From assembly GCF_027579695.1 (NCBI RefSeq), contig NC_083570.1, positions 101,007,963 to 101,071,962 of the forward strand: DNA of 64,000 nt. The letters run 5' to 3'. Every line of letters starts with the position of its first letter. Within the stretch, counting starts at the first letter, position 1. The DNA comes from Neoarius graeffei. Its lineage: Eukaryota; Chordata; Actinopteri; Siluriformes; Ariidae. The position numbers and the translations under genes were made by a program. This document shows positions 35,301 to 47,300 of the stretch, piece after piece. A model generated the notes under the pieces. It made no database searches. It was not told the DNA's origin and was given only the letters and a program-made list of their open reading frames with translations.

Positions 35301-38300
35301 GTAAAGATGGGAAGAGGATCACCAATCCCCCTAATTCTGTGCCGACAAATAGTGGAGCAATATCAGAAAGGAGTTCGACAGTGTAAAATTGCAAAGAGTT
35401 TGAACATATCATCATCTACAGTGCATAATATCATCAAAAGATTCAGAGAATCTGGAAGAATCTCTGTGCGTAAGGGTCAAGGCCGGAAAACCATATTGGG
35501 TGCCCGTGATCTTCGGGCCCTTAGACGGCACTGCATCACATACAGGCATGCTTCTGTATTGGAAATCACAAAATGGGCTCAGGAATATTTCCAGAAAACA
35601 TTATCTGTGAACACAATTCACCGTGTCATCCGCCGTTGCCAGCTAAAACTCTATAGTTCAAAGAAGAAGCCGTATCTAAACGTGATCCAGAAGCGCAGAC
35701 GTCTTCTCTGGGCCAAGGCTCATTTAAAATGGACTGTGGCAAAGTGGAAAACTGTTCTGTGGTCAGACGAATCAAAATTTGAAGTTCTTTATGGAAATCA
35801 GGGACGCCGTGTCATTCGGACTAAAGAGGAGAAGGACGACCCAAGTTGTTATCAGCGCTCAGTTCAGAAGCCTGCATCTCTGATGGTATGGGGTTGCATT
35901 AGTGCGTGTGGCATGGGCAGCTTACACATCTGGAAAGACACCATCAATGCTGAAAGGTATATCCAGGTTCTAGAGCAACATATGCTCCCATCCAGACGAC
36001 GTCTCTTTCAGGGAAGACCTTGCATTTTCCAACATGACAATGCCAAACCACATACAAACCGCATCATGGCTGTGTAGAAGAAGGGTCCGGCTACTGAACT
36101 GGCCAGCCTGCAGTCCAGATCTTTCACCCATAGAAAACATTTGGCGCATTGTAAAACGGAAGATACGACAAAAAAGACCTAAGACAGTTGAGCAACTAGA
36201 ATCCTACATTAGACAAGAATGGGTTAACATTCCTATCCCTAAACTTGAGCAACTTGTCTCCTCAGTCCCCAGACGTTTACAGACTGTTGTAAAGAGAAAA
36301 GGGGATGTCTCACAGTGGTAAACATGGCCTTGTCCCAACTTTTTTGAGATGTGTTGTTGTCATGAAATTTAAAATCACCTAATTTTTCTCTTTAAATGAT
36401 ACATTTTCTCAGTTTAAACATTTGATATGTCATCTATGTTCTATTCTGAATAAAATATGGAATTTTGAAACTTCCACATCATTGCATTCCGTTTTTATTT
36501 ACAATTTGTACTTTGTCCCAACTTTTTTGGAATCGGGATTGTAATCTTAGTAGGAGCTCAAACATTTAAAAAAGGTACAAAAGCCAAATGTACCACTTTA
36601 GCAGCAATGACAGGTACAGCTTAGTACTTTTTTTCCCCCTAAGAGTTGAACAAAAGTGGGTTAAATCTACTGGGGGGAAAATTGCTAAAAACGTGTTGCA
36701 TGTATTATTTTGTTTGTGTGCGTCAGCCTAGAAAAACCCCTCACGGAGTAAACGGTGATTTTCTACTATATATAGCTTTCCTTTTTCTGCATGTATCTCA
36801 TATCAGAAATAAAGTTCTAGCTTTAAAAAAAAAAATCTGTTGCAAGCATTTATAGATTTGACTCCAACTGTGGTGCAGGACAATTTTAGCCACAGAGACA
36901 CGTGACAGATTTGCACAGACCTCCACGTATAGCACACTGGAAGAAACTTTAAGAAGTGAAACTAAACGCACGTGACACAGTCCATGTTGCTGAGCTGCTT
37001 GGTGACTTCCTCTCTGGAGCCGTTATCCAAAAGGTTCCACAGGATCTCCGTGGATCGGAAGAGCATCTGTCCGGTTGGATCTGGCTCGTTCATATGGAAG
37101 CAGATCTTCTGAGCTCCCTCAGCTTTCAGGATCAAACTACAGTTCACTGCTACAAAGAGCAAAAACACTGAATAATCACACACACACACACACACACACA
37201 CTGTAACCGCATGATGGAGAACTCTGCAGAACGAACGCGGTTAAACACGGAACTCACCAGATGACCTGGAGAGGATCTGGAGCGCCTGTAGGACCTGCAG
37301 TCTGACTGACAGCTGCTCCTCCAGGACAGCTAGCGACAGGAGTAGAGTCTCTGCCAGCCCGCTGCGCTCTACCAGCTCACATCTGTAAGCCAGGCTCGTA
37401 GGACACACACCTGAGTCACAAAATGAGAAACAGTCACGCTATTTGTTTCTTTTTCTGTTTAGTGCGGCAAATATCTGGATTTGGCTTTAAATCCAAAGTG
37501 GGCGTGGTCTGAACGGAAGAGTTTTTGTTTCTGTGAATTAAATATGAACCCTAAAATCGTGAAAACACTTTTAAAAAACTCTTTGTCTCTATTTTAAACA
37601 CATTTCTGTTCATTCCAATGAATGTGGAAATGCCAGTTAAAGTGCATATCATGAGTAAATTCAGGAGCAAGATCAATGTAATTCTCCTATTTTATATTAA
37701 ACTTTGGTCAAATATCTGTCACATTCTGCATTCTCTGCAATTTTTTTTACCTTGCGCAATACCAGAAAAATTCAGTTGAAATCAAGCCATTTGAGGCGAA
37801 TTGGTCCGCCTCTGAAAAAACTTGTTATTTGGATTTCCCGGCAAACATTTTCATGACGTCGCGTGCGGGACGCCTCCCTCTGAATCCTACATCAGCGCTG
37901 GTTTGTTTATGAGAAAACGACCTGGTGGTTTTCTGCAAATTTCTTCAACGTTATCACATAATTATTAAAATGGTTAACAGATGTATCGTAGGAGGGTGTA
38001 GCAACACCAATCTTGATGGGATTAGTACTCATCGTTTCCCAAAAGACCGGACAATGAGAGTGCTTGGTCTCTACTGAAACCGTGCAAAGCTCGCGCAGCC
38101 TGCTGGCGCTTCCGCACGTGACGTCACGAATCTGGCTCCAGACTCCCTTGGGATTTTTCCACACGCGTTTTGTTATTTTATTTTTTTCTGCTGTAGCCAG
38201 ATGGCCTTGTGCAAAATTACCCTTCTGGATGAGTGTGTAAAGGGACATACTTTCATATAAAAAAAAACATGAAATTGGTCCAGAATATGCACTTTAATCA

Positions 38301-41300
38301 CTGTGCATATATTACAAGAATAAAATCATGACCGTGTTGCAGAGACTCACCATTTCCATAGTGCTTTACTTTGCCAGGGCTGTAGAGTGATATGATGGAA
38401 GCACAGATTTGTCCTTGGACTTCTGTGTTTGACACTCGCATCAGATAACCTGCCAAAATACCACCACCAACAACAACAGATTCTCATCAAACACACCTCA
38501 ATTCAAATAACACAAATTTCACACACTATTCAAACACTCCATGGTACCTACAGGCCAATTATCTTTTCCACTGACCAACGCTCCAGTATCAAACATTCCG
38601 GCCGAACAGTTTTTAGTCTTCTCAAAAAGAACGGATGGTATTTTGGGGCGGAGCTACCAACACTATTCATGCTGATTGGTTACAGAGACAAACAAATAAA
38701 AACCCAGAATCATGTGGGAACAGCTTGTTACTGGCTTATTTGTGATAATTAGATAACGGTCCATTTTTCCACTCAGCACTAGTACCAAAGTACTCAAAAC
38801 AGCCACCAGTAAGATCACAGGGGCGGGGCTAGCTACACTGTAATTGCTGATTGGTTACATCGACGATTTCATTCAACGTTTATATGTCAACACACACCGA
38901 TCAGCCACAGCATTATGACCACTGACAGGTGAAGTGGATAACAGTTATTCCACGAAATCAAGTTGTACATGAGCTGATAGCTGATGAGGTGCGTAGCTAT
39001 AAGCCATGTACGATTAGATTGACTCGAATAACTGTTTTATTCTATCCACATTCATTGGACTTTGAGAAACAGAGCATTTTTTATTTTTATTTTTTTGCAA
39101 ATTTGATAAATAAAATCTTTATACAAAACGTCCACCGAAATCATTTCCACTTTGAATGTAAACAAACCGGCGAAATAACAGGAGCAATTTGTGAAAAATG
39201 CTATAATAATAATTCTTAGAAAATAAATGATACGTTCTTACCATCAAATACTTTTATTCCATATTTTGTTGCTTTTTTGGGGGTTTTGTTTTCAAGTAGA
39301 GTTTTTATTTCTTCTTTGATTGGTTCGGCAACACGCTCTGCCATTTTGTTTTTCTCTATTCATGGTATATGACTTATAGCCTAGTAGTAGAGGAGCCAAT
39401 CAGAGCATGCGATTGCTCATATCCAGTGAATGTGGCTAGAATAACATTGATTATCTCAGTACAATGGCACCTGTCAAGGGGTGGGATATATTAGGCAGCA
39501 AGAGAACAGTCAGCTCTTGAAGTTGATGTGTGGGAAGCAGAAAAAATGGGCAAGAGTAAATGAATGACTTTGACAAGGGCCACATTGTGATGGATAGATG
39601 ACTGGGTCTGAGCATCTCCAAAATGGTACCTCTTGTGGGGTGTTCCCGGTATGTAGTGGTCGGTACCTACCAAAAGTGGTCCAAGTAAGGACAACCAGTG
39701 AACCAGTGACAGGGTCATGGTTGTCGAAGGCTCACTGATTCGCAAGGGGCATGAAAGCTAGCCCATATGGTCCAATCCCACAGAACAGCTAAACTTTTCC
39801 AGCAGTTTGTGCTACAGTAGCTCTTCTGTAGGATTGGACCATATGGGCTAGTCTTCGTGCCCCATGCGAATCAATGAGCCTTCGACACCCATGACCCTGT
39901 TGCTGGTTCACCGATTGTACTTCCTTTCATTGAAGGAAGGGGTTGCACTAGCAACTCCTCACTCCCTCTAGTCAGGGTTTTGACTGAAGACTGGACTTGG
40001 CAGACTGTCTGAAGGAGGCCACCACCGCCTGGTGGTTCAACGGGCAGGATGGAGGACCCAGCAAAGCATTTGTGGAGCGAGATCAGGGCACAGTGCAACA
40101 CGTAGAACACTGTTGGCCATCCACTGCATCCTGACCTAGCTCCAGCCGTTTTGATTCTGTCTTGCCCCGGACCCAGTTAGGTCAGGACGAAAGAGTGAGG
40201 CTGACGGCTGTGCAACTCCTCCTCACTCTAATCCAAGTCACGCACAAGTCATGACTTCAAATTCAAATTCAAGTCCTGTGGCAATGGGCAAGTGGCAAAG
40301 TAGCAGGTGTGCAAACACCGGAAGCTGTAGTCACGAAACTGCTCACAGGCGGTCCAGGGCATAGTGTCGCTCTCTGCTGGAACGAACCAACAGCGGAGTT
40401 TGGCAGGTTCTGGGTGTCTGAGCAGCCCTGTTTAGGATTCACTCTGCTCACCTCCATGGAGGAAGGGGATAGAAAAGGTGCCCCAAACATAGCATACTTC
40501 ACCTCACCCTGGCCAACACACCACGGCTGGCAGGGATCTCACTCAGCGGTCAAAATAGTGAAGGTCCTCAACCACCTCCACACATGTGCCTAACATGAGG
40601 ACATGCCTTCGGGGACCAGATTGGCCTCATTGGTCATCTCCGGACCCACAGCTATCACCCACCGGATTGGGGTCATGGTCATCTTCGACCCCGAAGGACG
40701 AACATCATCATCAAGATATACTATAAATGGTTTGAAATGCCTTTGTTGCCAGGACTAATTAAAATAATAATAGTAATATTAATAATTAATAGGACGGCAC
40801 AGTAGTGTAGTGGTTAGCACTGTTGCCTCACAGCAAGAAGGTTCTGGGTTCGAGCCCAGTGGCCGATGGTGGGCCTTTCTGTGTGGAGTCTGCATGTTCT
40901 CCACAAGTCTGCGTGGGTTTCTTCCGGGTGCTCCGGTTTACCCCACAGTCCAAAGACATGCAGGTTAGGTTAACTGGTGACTCTAAATTGACCGTAGGTG
41001 TGAATGTGAGTGTGAATGGTTGTCTGTGTCTATGTGTCAGCCCTGTGATGACCTGGCGACTTGTCCAGGGTGTACCCCGCCTTTCGCCCGTAGTCAGCTG
41101 GGATAGGCTCCAGCTTGCCCGCAACCCTGCACAGGCTAAGCGGTTATGAATGATGGATGAATATCAATAATAAGCAGATAAAACTTTTGGCAATAATTTT
41201 GTCGCAGCCAATATACAATCGGATCAGATAAATAAATAGAATTACACTCTCAGAAATTCCTTGTTGCTGCAGTGGTATATCAAGTATACCTTCTCTAAGT

Positions 41301-44300
41301 TTAGTGTGTATCTTTTCCCTTACCTTCTTGTACATTATACCTTATAGTGTAGCTTTGCTCGATATGCACAGTATGTGCCTTAAATCTATTTCCAGGTGAA
41401 AGCTGCAACAGAAAATGGTTCTGCCCAAGCGATAAGGAAAGGTACAGTTTAATACCAGCCGTGCATCAGGATGTTCACATACCCATCTGAGAGATTGAGT
41501 CCGTCGCAACATCGGCGTATTTCATCTCATCAGACGCCTTCTCCTTTAAGAAGGGATGCCTTCGAGAGAAAGCTGCATTAATAACCACATTCTACCCAAA
41601 TGATTCGTATCAAATATAAACATTTGCATTAATCAATGAGGTAATTAATCTGACCTGCATAAGTGCAAAAGGTCACACAGCACAGACGCATACTCGGGGT
41701 GTTCTTCTGATTTCTCTGCACAGATGTTTAGAATCCGAAAGATGTCCGAAAGGTCTCGGAGAAACTTCAATCACACGGAATTAAGGAAAATATTGAGCAC
41801 ATATGCACACCGGTCACTTTATTAGGATCAGCCATTAGGAAAACCTCCTGTTTTATGCAGTTCTCGAATCAGCCAATCCTTTCACAGCAGCACGATACAT
41901 AAAATCATGCAGATGCAAATCAAGAGCTTATGTTCACAATGTTCAAACATCAGAATGGGAAAAATTGTGATCTCAAAGTGTGACTTTCACTGTGGGGTGG
42001 AGCATCATGAAGACCAAGCAGCGATCAAAACAATCCAGAACAAAATTTCTGGAAAAGCTTTAATTAGGCTTTGGTTATAAAATTCCCTCACTTTTAGAAA
42101 TCCTGCAGAGCAGCATTAAATCCACGATTAACAAGAAGACAGGGTCATCTATATCCCCAACTATATACCAACTATATACCAAGTTTCAAGATATTATTTG
42201 TCACATTTTCAAGTTCTGCTGCAGGAAACCAACCCTACCTCTTTACACTGACCTCAGCAGCCCATGGCATAAACCCACCGGACCTTTGGTCCAGGTAAGC
42301 TAAAAATTTAAATTTCTCACATTTCTTAGTATCAAAAGGAACATATACTTTACTTAATCAACACACATACCAACTTTCAAGACCATACCACTCATAGTTT
42401 TCAAGTTCTGCTCCGGAAACAAAACCTACCCCAAGACTAACCTCAGAGACTAAGTCTGAAATTGTTTCCATGGAAACATGAAAAATTAAAAATTCTCAAA
42501 TTTCTTAGTATGAAAAGGCACATCTACATCACCTTGTGAACATGTATACCAAGTTTCATGAATAGCTCTGGATATGTGCTCCGGAAACGAACATTGCTCT
42601 TAGAAACCAAGTCAAAATCTATTTATGTAAAGATCTGAAAAATACTTTTTTTCAAAAATCCAAAATAGCAAAAGGCACCAATTCACATGTTGCTTGATAT
42701 GTATACAAATTTTCATGAAGATATCTTCAGTAGTTTTAAAGATATGGTCCGGAAATGAAAACGTGACCGGACGGACGGACAGAACAAGTTTCTATATCCC
42801 CCACCAAACTTCGTTTGGGCAGGGGATAAAAATGATACGTTCTTACCATGAAATACTTTTATTTCATCTTTTGTTGCTTTTTTTTGTATTTTTTGGGGGT
42901 CTTGTTTTCGAGTAGTTTTTATTTTGTCCTCGGTTAGTTCAGTAACACGCTCCACCATTTTGTTTTTCTCCAAACCTTGTTTGGGCGGGGGATAATTCAT
43001 GAAAAGAACAGAAGAAGCCGTCCATTAATCAGAGAACCAAGAGGCCAGGGATAACGCTACCACCACCATGTTTCACTCTGGTGTTCTCTAGTGTTTCTTC
43101 AAAATAAGCTAACAATATGTTCATGGTGTAATAGCAAATTTCAACAAAAATATTAAAACGCAGAAACTATAATACACGCTCCCTGGCCACTTTATTAGGA
43201 CCACCCCTATGTCCACCTGCTGTTTGATGCAGTTCTCTAATCAGCCCTTGACAGCAGCACAATGCATCAAATCATACAGATACAAATCAAGAGCTTCAGT
43301 TAATGTTCACTTGTTCAAACATCAGAATGGGAAAAATTGTGATCTCAAAGTGTGATTTTCTTTCACTGTGGCACTGTGGGTGTTGGTTTGAGCCAGATGG
43401 ACTGGTTTGAGTATTTCAGAAACTGCTGATCTCCTGGGGTTTTCACACACAACAACAGTCTCTACAGTTTACACAGAATGGTGCGGAAAACAAAAAACAC
43501 TGAGTGAGTGAGTGAGTGAGTGAGTGAGTGAGTGAGTGACAAGTTCTGTGGGTGGAAACAAACACCCTGTTGATAAGAGAGGTCAGAGGGAAATGGACAG
43601 ATTGGATCGAGCTGCCAGGAAGGATATAGTAACTCATATAATCACTCTTTACAACCATGGTGAGCAGAAAAGCATCTCAGCACACAACAGCAGAAGAACA
43701 CTTTGGGTTCCACTCCTGCAGCCAAGAACAGAGACCTTAAAGGAACAGTCCACCGTACTTCCATAATGAAATATGCTCTTATCTGAATTGAGATGAGCTG
43801 CTCCGTACCTCTCCGAGCTTTGCGCGACCTCCCAGTCAGTCAGACGCAGTCAGACGCGCTGTCACTCCTGTTAGCAATGTAGCTAGGCTCAGTATGGCCA
43901 ACGGTATTTTTTGGGGCTGTAGTTAGATGCGACCAAACTCTTCCGCGTTTTTCCTGTTTACATAGGTTTATATGACCAGTGATATGAAACAAGTTCAGTT
44001 ACACAAATTGAAACGTAGCGATTTTCTATGCTATGGAAAGTCCGCACTATAATGACAGGCGTACTAACACCTTCTGCGCGCTTCGGCAGCGCATTGATAT
44101 GGAGCTCGGATATCAATGCGCTGCTGAAGCGCGCAGAAGGTGTTAGTACGCCTGTCATTATAGTGCGGACTTTCCATAGCATAGAAAATCGCTACGTTTC
44201 AATTTGTGTAACTGAACTTGTTTCATGTCACTGGTCATATAAACCTATGTAAACAGGAAAAACGCGGAAGAGTTTGGTCGCATCTAACTACAGCCCCAAA

Positions 44301-47300
44301 AAATACCATTGGCCATGCTGAGCCTAGCTACATTGCTAACAGGAGTGACAGCGCGTCTGACTGACTGGGAGGTCGCGCAAAGCTTGGAGAGGTAAGGAGC
44401 AGCTCGTCTCAATTCAGATAAGAGCATATTTCATTATGGAAGTACGGTGGACTGTTCCTTTAAAGTCAACAACAAGTTCCTGTTAAAGTGACCGGTGAGT
44501 GTATACACTACCGTTCAAAAGTTTGGGGTCACTTTTGGCCCTTTTCCACTACCCTTTTTCAGCTCACTTCAGCTCGCTTCAGCTCACTTCAGCCCGACAC
44601 GGCTCGCGTTTCGACTACCAAAAACCAGCACGACTCAGCTCGCTTCAGCCCTGCTTAGCCCCTAAAACTCGCACCGTTTTGGAGTGGGGCTGAAGCGAGC
44701 CAAGCCGTGCCGAGTGAGGCTGGGGGCGTGAGCAGACACTCCCCTGCGCACTGATTGGTGAGGAGGAGTGTCCTCACATGCCCACACACGCCCCGTGAGT
44801 GCGCTGGGATCTGTAAACACCGCAAACCCGGAAGGAGAAGAATTACGAGAATTTCTGAAGCCTTATGCGCCTCGCCTCATCTATATGCTCTTGCCAGTAT
44901 CTGTCCGCGTTGTCGGTGACAACAAGCCACAGCACCAAGACCAGCAACACTAACGACTCCATGTCCTCCATGTTTATTGTTTACTATTCGGGTCGTGAGA
45001 CTACCGCTTAAAAGATCACTGATGTCACTGTTTGCGCTGCTTAACGACATCACCTGACGTCCACCCACTTTCGCTAACTCCACCCAATGTGTCCACCCAC
45101 TTCCAGCCAGCACGGTTCAGCGCGGCTGTAGTCGAAATGCAACTCCAACAGCCCCGCTCAGCCCGACTCAGCACGGCACGGCTCAGCCCGACTCAGCCGC
45201 GTTTGTAGTGGAAAAGCGGCATTTGAAATGTCCTTATTTTTGAAAGAAAAGCACTGTTCTTTTCAATGAAGATCACTTTAAACTAATCAGAAATGCACTC
45301 TAATGTGGTAAATGACTATTCTAGCTGCGAATGTGTGGTTTTTGGTGCAATATCTCCATAGGTGTATAGAGGCCCATTTCCAGCAACTCTCACTCCAGTG
45401 TTCTAATGGTACAATGTGTTTGCTCATTGCCTCAGAAGGCTAATGGATGATTAGAAAACCCTTGTACAATCATGTTAGCACAGCTGAAAACAGTTTAGCT
45501 CAGGGGTTTTCAAAGTGTGGGAGAGTCAGCCCCCCCTCAGAGAGCAAATAAACAACAGCGCCCCCGCTCACAATTTTTGTTGTTGCTATACTTAATATTC
45601 CATTCGTATTAAAAAAAAAATGGTTGTTGTACACATTTTAATTTTTTTCTTTTACACATTTTAAACATCTGTGCTTTTTAAAACATCTTGTTTTACACAT
45701 TTTAAACATCTCATAGCATCGTTAGCTAGCACCTCTTGGCAAACAACACACTGTGGCAGTGGAGCATCTTCAGATCCAGTCCATGAAAATCCAAACTTTA
45801 AATAATCGTGGTCATACTTCCTGCTTTTTTCAGTCCCCCCAGGATTTCGCGGGCCTTTTTTGTGATTGTTGCGGGCTAACATGTCTGATGTTGCGGGGGG
45901 GTTTCCAAAAAATTGCGATGAAGGTTGCGGTGTTTAGGTTTTTGTTGCGATTACATTGCGGGAGGAAGTGAAAGTTGCGATAAACTGTTGCGATTTTCTC
46001 TTTTTGTGATTAAAATTGAGTGATATGTTAAATATTAAGTTATTACTGAAAAACTATTGATTAAAAAAAACAGACACTGAGAAATGGTCCTATAAACAAC
46101 TTTACCAATATAAAAGATTACCAGGACTACAAAAATGCAGAAAAATAGGCTTTACTTATCCAAATGCACCTGTTGGTTCAAAAGTTAAAGTGCAGAGAAC
46201 CTCACAGCACAACATGAAGTTACCTTCAAATATAATATAAATGCCTCAGCTTTCATGTAAGAAAAAAAACCATTAATACTAGTACTGTGTGCAGGCAGTC
46301 TCTCCTGAAGACTAAATTAAACAATAATTATAAACTAATAAAATAAATGGCTCAGGCTTCATAGAAGAAAAAAAAACACAATTTGAACAGAATCTCACAG
46401 TATGATGCTGAAGCTGCCTAAACAATGGAAAATAAAATACCATTTTGGCAAAAATGTTGGCATCCATTAATTTCTTGTATTAAGTAAAAAAATAATGTAA
46501 AGTGCACACAGTCCTTCACTGTAAACATAACACACTTTCAGTAACAGAATTTAAGCCTACATAAACACTGACTCGCACATGCAGTGTTGCCAGATACTGC
46601 TGATGTTTTCCACCCCAAAATATGTTCAAAACCCGCCAAAATGCACTTAAAAACGCCCAATCTGGCAACACTGCGCACATGCTGCTTCTCTTGAACGTAT
46701 ACACGGAAGTAAGGCGGAAGGTAGTTTGTCGACGTCACCTCAAGACGACGCCAACGATTGGTCAAATTTGCGGGAAAGTTGCGGTGATTGGATATAATTG
46801 CAACACCGCCCTGAATTTGCGGAGATTGGTTGAATCGCAACATCGCGAAATCCTGGAGGCTCTGTTTTTTTGCTTGGCCCAGACTCTGTCTCCTCACTCA
46901 CTGTAGCTTTAGGTACTAAAAATCGATCCATTTTGTCTCTGGTAAAGGCTAGCTGAAGTTCGCTAAATGTCCGCAATAATAACTTATTCTGGTTTATTTT
47001 TCCTCACGTTGCGCCCCCCCCTGAAGAACTCTGGCGCCCCCCAGGGGAGGCGCGCCCCACACTTTGAAAAGCCCTGGCTTAGCTCTTTAGAGAAGCTATA
47101 AAACTGACCTTCCTTTGAGCAGATTGAGTTTCTGGAGCATCACATTTGTGGGGTCGATTAAATGCTCAAAATGGCCAGAAAAATGTCTCGACTATATTTT
47201 CTATTCATTTTACAACTTATGGTGGGAAATAAAAGTGTGACTTTTCATGGAAAACACAAAATTGTCTGGGTGACCCCAAACTTTTGAACGGTAGTGTATA

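Larger units (their letters stand above)
34036..36541 (+). mobile_element. Tc1-type transposon, family 4
   Basis: Ends CAACCCCGATTCCAAAAAAG TTGGGAC and GTCCCAACTTTTTTGGAATC GGGATTG, with flanking TA. The inner end repeats also carry AAAAAAGTTGGGAC, giving four direct/inverted ends. It contains a transposase with one frameshift and a TTAA-target MITE. Confidence 0.92.
43172..44500 (+). mobile_element. CACTTTATTAGGA-type TIR element with nested palindrome
   Basis: Left end TACACGCTCCCTGGCCACTT TATTAGGACC. The right end, inverted, is TATACACTCACCGGTCACTTTAACAGG. The 43741-44459 MITE is inserted near its right end, and a (TGAG)n tract lies at 43502-43539. Probably Tc1/mariner-related, not proven. 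Confidence 0.65.
45501..47076 (-). mobile_element. hAT element, ZBED5-like, internally deleted, with a nested element
   Basis: Ends CAGGGGTTTTCAAAGTGTGG G and CCCCACACTTTGAAAAGCCC TG, with a 7-of-8 duplication (GTTTAGCT at 45493-45500 and GCTTAGCT at 47077-47084). It keeps only the N-terminal part of its transposase on the minus strand. Confidence 0.88.
44506..47296. mobile_element. CACTACCGTTCAAAAG MITE (Tc1/mariner-type), copy 1, heavily nested
   Basis: Ends CACTACCGTTCAAAAGTTTG GGGTCAC and, inverted, the same, with TA on both sides (44504-44505 and 47297-47298). The uninterrupted relative at 59286-59814 is only about 530 bp. The rest here is two insertions, 44540-45222 and 45501-47076. 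Confidence 0.9.

Noticed and set aside
35148-35306. Upstream extension of the 35148-36077 ORF
   Set aside because: It lies mostly within the nested TTAA element. The transposase begins at the ATG at 35307.
43958-44252. Two look-alike ORFs on opposite strands
   Set aside because: They are the two arms of the palindromic MITE read in opposite directions.
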